64,000 nucleotides of DNA from Blepharisma japonicum (Eukaryota; Ciliophora; Heterotrichea; Heterotrichida; Blepharismidae), in the NCBI GenBank assembly GCA_949751835.1, contig CATKHK010000052.1, forward strand, positions 269,833 to 333,832, written 5' to 3'. Every line of letters begins with the position of its first letter. The first letter of the stretch is position 1. A program made the position numbers and the translations under genes. This document shows, piece by piece, positions 53,462 through 64,000 of this stretch. A model generated the notes under the pieces. The model made no database searches. It was not told the DNA's origin and saw only the letters and a list, made by a program, of their open reading frames with translations.

Positions 53462-55030
53462 TTATTCTATCTCCTGAACTTGCTCATTATTTTTGTTTTT
53501 ATCTTTAACGGCTTCATTATTATCATCAATTTCTTGGTCTTCCATTTGATGTTTTCTTTCATAATATTTTCTAAGTTTTTCAGGGAGTGAAGCCAACCAA
53601 GTTATAAGATCATTTTCAAAAAAAGAAAAAATGCAGATCTTAATTACATAGCTTATAAGTGTGCTCGTCAACCACACCATGCTTATACTTTTTTCATAAT
53701 TATTACAGAGTTCTATGATAACCCAGCAGAACAAGCCGATTAACCCTCAGCAAGTTACCAAACCAGCAATTCTTCATTTTAAGTTTGTTTTTCTAATGTT
53801 GTTAGAATAAGCTGCACTCATATTTTCTTTAATTTCTCTTTCGAGGCATATCAAATCAATAATAATCATAATAATAAGCATCGCAAAAACACAAAAAAGC
53901 ATGATAAAAAAGTCTTCAGCTTCATAAGCAAGGGTTTTAGGATGCTTTTTTTTGTCAGAAGGGTCAGAATCTTTGACAGTTTTTACCGTGGAAGTATGAT
54001 CGTTCATGTAGAATAAACCTATAAAAAACATTTGCCCTATTAACACTAAAGTGTATAGAGTAACAAAGAGCAGTCTAGTTCTTCTGGGACTTTTAAAATA
54101 AAAAATTGATAAAAGACTGTGATATTTTTTTACCTTTTCTTTTCATGAAGTTTTTGTATTATCAGCAGTCTTTTTAGTCAGAAAAAGAGAATATGTAAGC
54201 TTTTCATCCTTTTTTTTTTCTTGCTTATAAATATAAACTTCGTCAGGAGCTAGAAAAGAAAGGCTAGCATTGCCTTCCATATCCTCATTCATTTCATTTT
54301 GATTTTTATTATTTGAGTTTTCTTCAGTTAGTGCTTTGTTTCGCAGATTATTTAAGTTTTCGTCACTTTTTTCTTCAATACTCCTATGTTCATAAATCAT
54401 TTCTTTATTATTTTCCTTAATATCAGGCTGGGTAACCTTTATATTAAAATTATTTGGCATATTCTCAATTTTTCTTTCATAACTTGTTTCACTTTCTTTA
54501 TTTTCATCAATTTCCTGGTTATTCTCTCTTTCTGTGTCTTCCAAATCGAATATTTTTTCCCCTAAAAGTTTATTCTTATCTTCAAAAATAATAGAAAAGC
54601 TCCTAAATTCTTTAGTGTTGTCTATATATTTTTTCGTTACTTCCAGCTTAATAGGGGTTCCTTTCTTTTTAGTTATGAGTTCACTTTCTTCTTTTGATTC
54701 CTTTTTATCTTTTTGTCAGCTAAGAATTAATAAAACCCCGTAAATTATTAACGTTGCAATGCAAATATATGCTTGGGCAGCACTGGTTTTCTTTGTATCA
54801 ATCCATTTAGGAGAATCTGTAGTATTTGTGACATTTAAGATACGGCTATATTTTTCAAAATCAATTTGCTCTAAAATTACTTCTTCAGGGCTTTGCATTC
54901 AGCTTGACGACTTTGAAAGAAAGCCTGCTTCAGAAGAATTTTTAAAAATGTTTTTGTTCTCATCAACTTGTGATGAAGCACAAGCTGAAATTAAAACCAA
55001 AAAATAAAAAATCGAATAAAGAATTCCCAT
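53462..55030 (-). CDS. Large membrane protein with signal peptide, possibly polycystin-1-like
   Basis: The single frame (TGA Trp codons at 54716, 54143 and 53774) encodes 522 residues. A signal peptide is likely (MGILYSIFYFLVLISACASS). A membrane helix follows at about residues 90-105 (AYICIATLIIYGVLLIL). A long acidic, Asn/Glu-rich region is next, then a cluster of helices: HSLLSIFYFKSPRRTRLLFV, FVTLYTLVLIGQMFFIGLFY, FFIMLFCVFAMLIIMIIIDL, then VTCWGLIGLFCWVIIELC. HSLLSIFYFKSPRR-TRLL, with the first helices after it, resembles the membrane entry of polycystin-1/PKD-REJ proteins in ciliates. The polycystin link is a pattern-level impression only; no PLAT or GPS is present. The C-terminal end is disordered and acidic. 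The stop is TAA. Confidence 0.7.
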
Positions 55031-55481
55031 TTTTTATTGAATTTAAGTCAAAGTTATCAAGCTTAACCGTTTATTAATTGAAAACTTTTAATTTTTATTT
55101 TTTATATGGAAAGTTATGCGCACCAAAAATAAATTTATGTTGAGATATAAATGTATATCTCTATATGATAAAGAATGAATATTAAATAAAAATTATTTAA
55201 TATCCCAAAAAAGATGATTAAAATAGCTAAAATATAAATAATATTATATATATAGATTCCAATCTTTATAAATTTAGAAGCAAGCATTAATGCAATGGCT
55301 TTTTCCTTCATTATGCCTTTGATTCTATTTATTTTTTATCGATGATCGTATATTGGATTTAAGCTTTATTTCTTTATAAATCTTTCATTAGCTCACAATA
55401 TCATTGTAATAAATGTTGGTTTATTATTTCGTAAGAAATAAAATAATTATATTGGCTTCATTTTCTTTCAATAATCAATTA
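55031..55481. other. Divergent intergenic AT-rich region
   Basis: Between the membrane-protein gene (minus) and the glucosidase (plus), where both promoters should lie. No gene is visible. Confidence 0.45.
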
Positions 55482-58079
55482 ATGGCAACGATCAGTAATT
55501 GCTTAGTTTTTCTAATTCTGATCAGTACGAGCACTCAAGCATATTTAAACGAAGATATCCTTAAAGAGTATCAAATTCCATACACAGTTAAGAATATAAC
55601 AAGAACTTCTCAAGGGATTGTAGCTTATGCTTCTTTCAACCCTTCCTCAAAAGTAATTTCTGATCAAAATATGCCAATACAAAAGCTTACTATTAACATT
55701 ACTTACGAAACATCAGAAAGAATCAGAATCCAAATAAAAGACACAGAACACAGCAGATGAGAAGTTCCAAAAGTAGTAGTCCCTTACAATCAGACTACAT
55801 TTGAGCCAAAATACGATATCATGGTAGACGAAGATCCTTTTGGAGTTCTCATCATAAGAAAATCTGACGGAAAAGTCATTTTTAACCTTGACCCAAATAG
55901 CTTGTTTTCTTATAATGACCAAGATATCGCCTTTTTTAATATCCTTGACTATGATATTAAAATTATGGGATTTGGAGAAAGGGTATCAAATTTAACCTTA
56001 AATAGAGGAGAATATACTATGTGGTCTAGAGATAGGTGCTCTCCTATTGATGATGGAAATAACCCTAATGGTAATATGTATTCTGTTCATCCATTTTATG
56101 TCGCAATTGATGAAGATTTTAAGTGCTTTGGAGGTTTTCTTTTAAATTCCAATGCAATGACAGGATTTGTAGGAAATAGTTATATCGGGTATAGGACAAC
56201 TGGGGGGATAATTGATTTTTATGTTTTTGTAGGTCCAACTGCTCCAGATGTAGTCAGGCAGTATCAAGAAGTTATAGGTTTCCCAGCTCTTGTCCCTTAT
56301 TGGTCTTTGGGATGGCATCAATCGCACTGGGGCTATAACAATTTGACGATAATAGAAAAAATAGTTGATTTATATATGAGATATAAACTCCCATTAGATT
56401 CTATATGAAATGACATTGACTATATGACGAAGTTTGAAGATTTTACTCTAGATCCTGACAGATATCCTCACGAAGAATTTTTAGCTTGGATTGACCATCT
56501 TCATAGCTTGCATAAGCATTATGTCCCTATAATAGATGCTGGTATTGCTAAACAAAATTATTCTGCCTATAACGAAATGATCCAAAAAGAGCTCTACATA
56601 AAAGATCCTTACAACTCAGACCCTGCTGATGGTGTAGTTTGACCTGGAGATGCTGTTTTTTTAGACTGGTTCCATCCAAATACTACAGATTTTTGGGTTG
56701 ACCAACTAATTGGGTTTTATAACTTGACTGAATTTTCTGGGATATGAGTTGATATGAATGAAGCAAGTAATTTTATTAATGGAGACTTCGGCCATTCAGC
56801 AACAATTATTAATAGCACCACAATGCCATATACTCCTGGGGAAGATATTAATACAAATTCTTTGGATGTTGCATCAATCCATTATGGAGGATTATTAGAA
56901 TATAATGTCCATTCTTTATATGGATTTATGGAAACAATTGCTACCAATAAATTTTTCACTGAAAACTTAAATAAGCGAGCCTTTGTCTTAACAAGAAGTA
57001 GTTTCCCTGGCCATGGGAGATTTGGCTCTAAATGGACTGGGGATAATTATGCTCAATGGGAATACATGAGATACTCAATAATAGGAATTTTCAATTTTGG
57101 GATGTTTGGAATTCCTCATGTAGGTGCTGATATTTGTGGATTTAGTGGAGATACTACTGAAGAACTGTGCACAAGGTGGATGCAGCTAGGGTCGCTTTAT
57201 CCATTTGCCAGGAATCATAATGATAATCTTGCTCTTCCTCAAGAACCTTGGGCTTTTGGAGCAAATATGCTTGAGACTTCTAATATGGCTATAAGAAATC
57301 GATATTTTCTTATGCTTTATATCTATACTGAAATGTTTTTTACCAGTTTTTCAGGAGAAATGTTTTTTAAGCCCACATTTTTTAGCTATCCATATGACAG
57401 AAAATTATATGAAAATGTGATTGACCATTTTATGCTAGGAAGATCACTAATAGTCCACCCATGCTTGTGAAAAGGAGTAACTAGGGCGGTTTCTTATTTT
57501 CCTGATGACATTTGGTATAATTTTTATAATGGCGCTCGCATAAAGCTAGATAAAACTCATACTCTGCCTTTAGATATGCCTTTGCATGGACTTATAAATA
57601 TTCATGTGAGAGGTGGATCTATAATTCCTCTATTAAACTCTGCAGATACTGCTTTAAGTGTAGAAGAACTCCGAAAATCTAATATAACCCTTTTGGTTGC
57701 ATTAAACTCAAATCTGGAAGCGGCAGGAAGAATCGTATTAGATGATGGAATTTCAGCTGGAACGCTTAGTGAGGGAAACTATACTAGGATGGATTATCAC
57801 TGGCGGTTTGTAAATTACACGACTGATATATTGGACATTCAGCCTATAAATAGCGGATATAAGATTCTTGAAAATGAATTTCCACATATTTCGAATATAA
57901 AAATATATGGCTGCTCAAGCCTTCCGAAGCAAGTAGAAATATTGATTGATAGCAAAATTATTCAAGGCTCTGTAATGAATGACCCAGAATTAATTCCAGA
58001 TGTGTGCAAAATCGAAATTTTGAATTCTGATGGAAATTTTCCTCCAAATAGGCCAAGTCAAGTCATTTTTCGATATTAA
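55482..58079 (+). CDS. GAA: Alpha-glucosidase, GH31 family (lysosomal/secreted type)
   Basis: The 865-residue enzyme should hydrolyse terminal alpha-1,4-glucose from glycogen, starch or glycans in an acidic vacuole. A signal peptide is visible at the chosen start (MATISNCLVFLILISTSTQAY). The GH31 order follows: PYWSLGWHQSHWGYNN, SIWNDIDYM, the nucleophile segment GIWVDMNEASNF (Asp424, its Trp a UGA codon), the acid segment WTGDNYAQWEYM (Asp521), IPHVGADICGF, and RYFLMLYIYTEMF. The C-terminal beta domain is present (SIIPLLNSADTALSVEELRK). Several NxS/T glycosylation sites lie along it. An upstream in-frame ATG (55413) would precede the signal peptide and is less likely. Six or more TGA Trp codons occur. 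The stop is TAA. Confidence 0.95.
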
Positions 58080-58689
58080 ACCATTTACTTATATAAAATT
58101 AAATATTCTAATATGCGCGCAAATAGTCAGACTGATCAATTTAACTAATTATACTAAACTTTAATCAAATCGCATAGAATAATTATAAAATAATTGCTTA
58201 TAATCATAGCTTGATGATATTTAAGAATTTTTTTTTAAAAATATTATTTTTGATAGAAATTGATTAATACAAAAAGTTAAAAGATTGGCTTTGATGATAA
58301 GTCTAGAGAAACTTATTTCGTAAAAATAATGATGATAGTAAGAAACAATGAGTTATAAGGATAAGTTCTTATTATATTTATATGAATGAACCACTTATGT
58401 GATAGTCAAACACCTTAAGCAGTTATTATTTCACCTTTTCCAATTTTGTTTGATTTAAAAAATGTAAAAAGAAAAGTAAAAATTTATTTCTTAATAGATA
58501 GAAATGTTTTATATATCGAAAAAATTATTTACTTGCTCTTAAAGGTTTGATTGAAAATTAGTATGAAGGGCTCTAGCAATAGCCGGAAACACTTGTAAAA
58601 GTATAATTTACAATTACAGTGAATGGGAGCATTAAAGTATTTATATATTTTAAGAAAATAAAATCATTACACAAATATTTTTATATTTA
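58080..58689. other. Intergenic AT-rich DNA
   Basis: Mostly AT-rich with short runs. No gene is supported. Confidence 0.5.
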
Positions 58690-59250
58690 AGCTGTTAAAG
58701 ATGCATGCCTGATGTTGAGGAAAAGTAAATTTGGCATTTGAAATGAAATAATAAATAAACAACAACATATTGTCGGATTTCTTTTCGTCATAAGCAGGTA
58801 TATAGATATTCGCCCTTTCAAGTGGAAAATTCTTTTATATAAATTGCTATCTTTTAGTTTAAAAGCTACTGATAGCATGAATTGCTCATCTGTTATATTT
58901 AATCACAAACATCTCCACTGCATCCACATGTAAAACACTTTGAGGAACTATTTCATGGTACAAATGATGAATGGAGGTGATCACATTTACAGACCCTCAT
59001 TATTGATCGAACTATACCATTGAAAATTTCCTAAAAATCGGAAATTAATTCCTAGTTGGAAATGGAGGAAGACGAAGAAGAAAAACAAGATAAAAAGGTT
59101 CTATGGAGATGGAGTGGCTTTGGGAATAATGTTTTATTTCTGCTGAAGCATAGTGTTGTTTTCAATTCAGCTTGATGAGCAAGTCAGCAAAATATGAGTT
59201 TAAATTCAGCACATAGTTATTGTATGAAATCTTTGTGGTCTTCTGGGTAA
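58690..59250 (+). pseudogene. Possible decayed coding sequence
   Basis: With TGA as Trp, an open stretch of about 80 codons runs in one frame (including IINKQQHIVGFLFVISRYID) to a TAA near 58935. A second in another frame includes EVITFTDPHYWSNYTIENFL. A third near 59040-59210 includes GDGVALGIMFYFCWSIVLFS. No intron joins them cleanly. This may be one broken gene of unknown family, or coincidence. Confidence 0.3.
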
Positions 59251-59666
59251 AATGAGCTATCGTTGCGTATATAACTGTGCAAATTGCAAGGCGACTACAA
59301 CAAATTGAACGCAAAAAGATGGAAAATGAAGAGCAAGAAAGCGTGGAAGGGGAAGAGCAAGAGTTAAATGATAATAAGCATCAATGTATGGAATAAAAGA
59401 ACATGAGAAAGGAGAAGAACAGCAACTAGTATGAATAATATTTCTTTCTAAATAGGGACAATTCAAAATTACTTTAGTGGCAATATATCGACCTTTTGAA
59501 ACTTATATTATCTCGATTATTTAAATCTATAAAAATAAATTATCCTATCCTTATCTATATAGCTCGTGCTATCAGCATACAACCATGTAGTAAGAAAAAA
59601 TAAATTAAGTTAATTATCATATACATTTTTGCAAAATAATCTTTCCTAAGTATGAGGAGGACTAAA
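59251..59666. other. Intergenic region
   Basis: Separates the possible pseudogene from the channel gene's 3' end. Purine-rich stretches occur near 59290-59420 and no gene is supported. Confidence 0.45.
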
Positions 59667-61796
59667 TTATACATCTCTAATTGTAAAATTCTTTGGAGAG
59701 AGATGCATAATTTCGCTTTTTGTAAAGAAATCAGAATTCCTAAATTCCAGTTCTTCACTTGAGGAAGAATCCAAAACACTATTATAACCTTTGCTAGCAT
59801 CAGAGCACTCATCTAAAGTTCTGGAAAATTGAGAGATTGGGTCTTTTTCTATTGAGCTTGTCTTTTCTTCCTTAATTTCACAGATTTTATATTTCAATTT
59901 TCTTGAAGAATTGATAAAAGCAATCGATTTCTTTTTCAAGGTCTCATTGTTAGAATACAAATGCTCTGGGCGTCTATAAATCCCGATAACGTTTTTAGAA
60001 TTGAAAGCTTCATGTCAGTTAACCTTGAGAGCTTTTCTTTCATAGCTTGAACTTATGTCTAGGCTCTCTTTAGAAATAAGTTTTGTTCCTCAATGGCTAC
60101 GGAGTCATTTTGATTTTACATAATTATGGTCTAGTTCAAGTATACAATTATTACATCTTAGCGCGACATGGCCAAGACATTTGCATAGATAGCAATAAAT
60201 TCCAAGAACTGAATAATCTTTCTTGCATCTTTCTTCAAATTTATGTGTAAGTGAATTAGCAAAAGGAAAACGAGATAAAACTTTGTCAAGGTCATTCCTT
60301 TCAAAAACAAATAGCTCTGAAAAGCTCAAACATCTTGCAGAAGAGGTCCTTGCTTGCTTTGCGAAAAATCCAATTTCTCCTAAATAGCTTCCTTGGCCTA
60401 GAGCTTTGAAAACTTTTTGAGTTTTATTATGATAAAGCTCAACAACCCCAGAACTTATGAAATAGAGATTAAAGTTAAGCTCGTCTTCTTGGATAACAAT
60501 ATCATCAGGGCCAAAAATTCTTTCAGATATAAGTTCACCAAGGTTTCCGATAAATTTATTATTATAAAGTTGACGAAATATCTTGCATTTTTCGATTAAA
60601 TTCCCTCTTACAACTTGAAATATTTCGTTTCTCAAAGAATTTGAGATTATGTTTGACAAATTGTCATCAGCAATCTTTTTGTTTTCTAGAATAAACTTGA
60701 AATATCTTCTAACTTTAAATCTTAAAAAAGGAGAAATATGGTTGCTTTTCATATATATATTTATATTTATCATTTTTTCTCTGAAAGCTCTTTCTTCTTC
60801 ATTTTTCTTAGTTACTTTTTCACTAATTGAGGACAAAACATAGCTAAAAACAATCACAGCTATAAATAGCATATAAATGCAAAACTCTTTTTCTGCAGCA
60901 GTACGAGGTTTTATGTCTCCATAGCCGACTGTCGCCATAGTGGTTAGAGAGAAATATAGCGCATAATGATAAAGCTCAATTATATTTTTAATTCCTACTT
61001 GAAAGGCAGATGTAATTCATGTATCTGGACTTAAAAGGTTGTCATTAAAGCCGACATAAAATCACGCACAAGCACATCAATGCGCAACAAAAAATGCAAT
61101 TAATATTAATTTAAACATTTTGATTGCCAAAATAACAGAGGAACTTCACAGAATAGTCTGAAATTTATCAATCAATATTTTTATTTTAATCACTCGAATA
61201 AGTGGAGTAAATTTCAATAGCAATATGAGTTTAAACAGAAAATTATAGTCAGTAAATGTATAGTAGTCTGATTTAGTAGACTTATTGGCATAAACAAATA
61301 CTATATAAGGAAAAGTTGCAAAAATGTCAACAAAAAATCAGGTTTTAAGATAATGTGCAAATATTTTTTTTCTGGATGTTTCTAAATGCCCATTAGTATG
61401 ATATGCAGTGTTGAAACATAGTAGGATATCGCAGACAAAATATAAATTGCAAATACTTAGTAATTTTACTCATAAAAAATATTTTGGGGATGGAAAAGTC
61501 TCAATAAACGGGATAATTATTGCTTGAAATAAAATCACAAGCAAGCTCATAATATCTCAGCAATATTTACACTTATTGTCAGGATTGATGATTAGGCTTG
61601 AATTTTGGGATAGTCTTTCTCCCTGTAGGTGGAAAAAGTCTCTTTTATTCTCAGAATTATACTTTGGAAAAAGTGAATTTGCAAGAATTTGAGGTAGAGA
61701 AGGAGATTGGGTTGTTTTGTTTAAAACAAGTAATGAAATTTCACTAAATTTTCGTTTTTTTGCTATGCTGATTTTTAGCTCTTTTGTAATTCCCAT
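59667..61796 (-). CDS. Cyclic-nucleotide-binding voltage-gated K+ channel (CNG/HCN/EAG-like)
   Basis: The 709-residue frame with TGA as Trp has six membrane helices and a C-terminal cyclic-nucleotide-binding domain. The S1 area starts IMSLLVILFQAIIIPFI; the S4-like helix is PLIRVIKIKILI; the pore is SLTTMATVGYGDIKP, whose GYG (residues 291-293) marks a K+ channel. The C-linker and cNBD follow: FKVRRYFKFILENK, IVIQEDELNFNLYFISSGVV, and the phosphate-binding cassette area (YLGEIGFFAKQARTSSAR). After the cNBD a short Cys-rich stretch (YCYLCKCLGHVALRCNNC) could bind metal, which is unusual. The C-terminal tail is Ser-rich and probably disordered. It may set membrane potential or ciliary responses, by inference. 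The stop is TAA. Confidence 0.93.
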
Positions 61797-62411
61797 AATA
61801 ATTTTAACCGAATTTAGCAGTCATTTACCTTCAAATCAAATTGAATTTCCTGGCGTGATAGTCTGTTGCAAAGCATGTTTATTAAATAATTAATTAAACA
61901 TATATCTTCAATAATAAAGCTATTACTGAGAAGATAAGATATAATTACTTAAATTATATTTTAAATTAAAATACTTAAAAATATTAGATAATTTTAAAAA
62001 AATGCAGAAAAAGTAATAAGAAATAATTTAAAAGACATTGGCTTTTGATACGAAAAGGATGAGCTCGAGTCAATAGACCGCAGCCTATTATATTTATAAG
62101 GATGAAGAGTTTACAGGGTATAAGTCTAAATATATATAATTAAAAAATGAACTTTCAATAGCTCGCAAAATTATAAGATTAAAAAGACTAAAATGTTCAA
62201 ATTTTTTGAGGAAGAGACTCGATGAAATCAGACATAAAAAGAGCTTAATCTAAATGTAAGAGATTGTTTATTAATATGATAAAATTCTAACAACAAAAAT
62301 ATTTTTCGCCTGTTAAAAAGCTAAAGCATTGATGTAAAACGTAAAATGCAATAATTAAACAGAAGAAATAATTTTATAAATTATTTATAGCTAAATAGCA
62401 AATTAAATAGG
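61797..62411. other. Intergenic region with possible coding relics
   Basis: AT-rich. A short open stretch near 62032-62096 reads as protein-like (KDIGFWYEKDELESIDRSL, TGA as Trp) but is broken by TAA and may belong to the adjoining TPR relic. Confidence 0.3.
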
Positions 62412-62728
62412 ATGAATAACAAAAAAATTAAAATTGGTTCATTTATTTGCAAAAAGTACTTGCTTCACTTATATGATCAAACTTGAAACCGCCTAAGAGA
62501 TTTAAATAGAAAAGAAGAAGCTATGGAATATTATAATTATGCAAATAAGCTTGATCCAAGCAGAGGTGACGCTTGGGAAATTTTCTTAAAGCTCAAAACA
62601 GATATGAAGAAGCTATAAGATATTACGACTATTCTATTGGGATTAATCCTAACTGTGCTGTTTATTATATAAATAAAGGATATGCTCTTTCTTTCTTAGA
62701 TAGGAGAAATGAAGCGATGGATTGCTAA
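62412..62728 (+). pseudogene. Frameshifted TPR-repeat gene
   Basis: Two overlapping frames hold one continuous TPR pattern. The first (62412-62618) reads LYDQTWNRLRDLNRKEEAME and YYNYANKLDPSRGDAWE, then drifts to a TAA. The second, shifted (about 62580-62728), reads NFLKAQNRYEEAIRYYDYSI and NPNCAVYYINKGYALSFLD, ending at TAA. An indel near 62575-62585 separates them; no 15-nt intron repairs it. It resembles the partial TPR gene at the right end of the window, in the opposite orientation. It is a dead fragment, or a sequencing error in a live gene; the short total length favours a dead fragment. Confidence 0.65.
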
Positions 62729-63429
62729 ATTTAATAATTAATTATTTTACTTATAACTATGGAAGGTTAATATATTTATATCAAAATTTTCATGAACCCT
62801 TTTGAGTTTTGCGCTTTATTTAAAGAATGCTGGGGATGTTTTAAACCAATTAAATAGGCTGTGTTAAGCTAACTAGAACAGATAGAGCTATAATTATAGA
62901 AAAGGTTCTAAGGCTTTTTAACTTAATTAAAATTAAATTCATCTATATTATTCCTTTAATTTCTGCTAAATTAAGATTTTGGAATTACTTAGTTTAAGAT
63001 AGGTTCCTATGATTATTTCGTTAATCCATTACTATTGCGTAGAATTCTAAACTGAGTTGTAATAGATATAAATACTTTTTGATGCTCTTTTTTTCTTTTC
63101 AAATTTGTGGCATTTCTTTAACTGCAGCATTCTCAATTGGCTTTAGGATTTCAACAGAAATTTAATTCTTAATGTTTTGCTTGCATCATTTTATCTTTCT
63201 CTTGAATCCATAAACATAACTTTGATAAAACTGGAGAATAATAATAATAAAAAATATGCAGAAATTATTAGCTTCAATATTACACCTTTTAGATCATATC
63301 TTGTTAGGTTATATCTTGATTCCTGACTAATTTCCGTTTGAGCACGAAGTGCTTAACTTGAGCATATATATTCTGCATCAAACCAAAATTTATTTTTATT
63401 ATAAGTTAAATTATTTTCTTAAATCACCA
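62729..63429. other. Intergenic region
   Basis: AT-rich with a few short coding-like stretches and no gene that I can support. It separates the TPR relic from the partial TPR gene. Confidence 0.4.
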
Positions 63430-64000
63430 TTATTGCTGAATAGATAGCTGGAGCTTGACAACTATAGCGGCTGCTACTTCCTGGAGCTCATTTTCTTCTT
63501 TTTCTATCTGTTTAATTGCTCTTATAATCTCATCATCACTTAAACTCAGGCTATCAACTGCTGGTGAAAGAATTTGCATATGCTTAGCCTTGATGATTTT
63601 TTCTTTATCTTCAATTTCTTTTAAGAGCTCTTTATTAGTCTGAAAAGCATTTTTAAGACTCTGAAACTCTTCTTTGGTATCAACAGCTCTTTTCTGCAAA
63701 TTATAAAGCTTTTGAAGTAATTCAATGCAATATTGACTTAAATTTTTATTGTAAATGCTAATATTTCTTTTCAAAGAGTTTTCTTGGAGGTCTCTCTTTA
63801 TTAAAGTTATTGGATTTTTTTGGATTGCTTGCATTAATTGATATGCCTCATTAAACTTTTGAAGGGCATTTGTCTCTTGACCAAGATAATCAAGTAGCTT
63901 AGCACTATAGCAGAATTTCAAAATACTATTAGAATTTATTTCTATTGCTCTACTATAACATTCCATTGCTTCAGGCTTTTTGTTTATATCATAAAGAGAA
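63430..64000 (-). CDS. TPR-repeat protein, C-terminal part (5' end outside the window)
   Basis: The frame is open to the right edge (LYDINKKPEAMECYSRAIEI), so the gene starts beyond base 64000. At least two tetratricopeptide repeats are visible: EAMECYSRAIEINSNSILKF followed by CYSAKLLDYLGQETNALQKF. The C-terminal part is a long charged helix (LLKEIEDKEKIIKAKHMQIL, EIIRAIKQIEKEENELQEVA). TPR proteins are binding scaffolds; no partner can be predicted. The stop is TAA (63430-63432). Confidence 0.82.
   Translation of the reverse strand, partial: SLYDINKKPEAMECYSRAIEINSNSILKFCYSAKLLDYLGQETNALQKFNEAYQLMQAIQKNPITLIKRDLQENSLKRNISIYNKNLSQYCIELLQKLYNLQKRAVDTKEEFQSLKNAFQTNKELLKEIEDKEKIIKAKHMQILSPAVDSLSLSDDEIIRAIKQIEKEENELQEVAAAIVVKLQLSIQQ

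Noticed and set aside
1-64000. Many ORFs that end at TGA as separate genes
   Set aside because: They continue in the same frame past the TGA and belong to single genes once TGA is Trp.
1-64000. tRNA, rRNA or CRISPR elements
   Set aside because: I looked for T-loop-like GGTTCRA segments with matching stems, for conserved rRNA blocks and for regularly spaced repeats, and found none that held up by eye.
1-64000. Stentor as source organism
   Set aside because: Stentor also has 15-nt introns but uses the standard code; UGA as Trp fits Blepharisma.
1-64000. A chromosome end with telomere repeats
   Set aside because: No run of C/A-rich telomere repeats lies at either edge; the ends cut through genes.

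Overview
The window is ciliate somatic (macronuclear-type) DNA, most likely from a heterotrich of the genus Blepharisma. Two facts read directly from the sequence point there. First, UGA is a sense codon for tryptophan: nearly every gene stays open only if TGA is read as Trp, and such codons fall on invariant tryptophans (the DTGWGC motif of ATG4, the WVDMNE motif of a GH31 glucosidase, the QRRRW motif of a chitin synthase, the start of M5 in a Ca2+-ATPase). TAA and TAG remain stops. Second, the introns I find are 15 or 16 nt long. I place thirteen; twelve begin GTAA and one GTGA, all end TAG, and all have an A six bases from the 3' end. Genes are compact and intergenic DNA is very AT-rich.

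Layout. 1-6.8 kb: the 3' part of a plasma-membrane-type Ca2+-ATPase, a possible small gene, a Spartan (SPRTN) DNA-protein crosslink protease on the minus strand, and a chitin synthase with an unusual C-terminal helix-turn-helix-like segment. 7-12 kb: a START-domain protein, a three-exon gene of unknown function, and a CUL1-type cullin. 12.3-16.2 kb: an accessory-looking stretch with a zinc finger/coiled-coil/tandem-WWE gene, a short chimeric relative sharing its 3' end and flank, and decayed sequence between them. 16.3-23.7 kb: a CHHC-finger/coiled-coil/RING protein, three unknown proteins, and ATG4. 23.8-30.3 kb (mostly minus): a kelch-like protein, a PX-START protein, an ankyrin protein, an SLC35B1-type transporter and a PX-BAR sorting nexin. 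30.6-31.6 kb: a divergent histone H3/H4 pair. 32.5-41.8 kb: an ODAD1/CCDC114-type dynein docking protein, a myristoylatable ankyrin-TKL kinase, IFT74, uroporphyrinogen decarboxylase, a small protein and a long protein with TFxP-type repeats. 42-50.8 kb: a CDGSH iron-sulfur protein, a GNAT acetyltransferase, a ubinuclein/HPC2-like chaperone, a heat shock factor, a USP47-type deubiquitinase and a TDY-type MAP kinase. 50.8-64 kb: an OSCA/TMEM63 channel, a large membrane protein, a lysosomal-type alpha-glucosidase, a cyclic-nucleotide-gated K+ channel, decayed TPR sequence, and a partial TPR gene running off the right end.

The gene set is that of a free-living ciliate: cilium assembly and motility, osmotic and Ca2+ signalling, autophagy, ubiquitin signalling, chromatin, and wall or lysosomal carbohydrate enzymes. 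There are no operons. Convergent neighbours are packed very tightly, including one pair whose stop codons overlap in a single TTAA. The oddest material is the WWE chimera region and several unusual domain combinations. I found no tRNA, rRNA, CRISPR array, virus or intact transposon.
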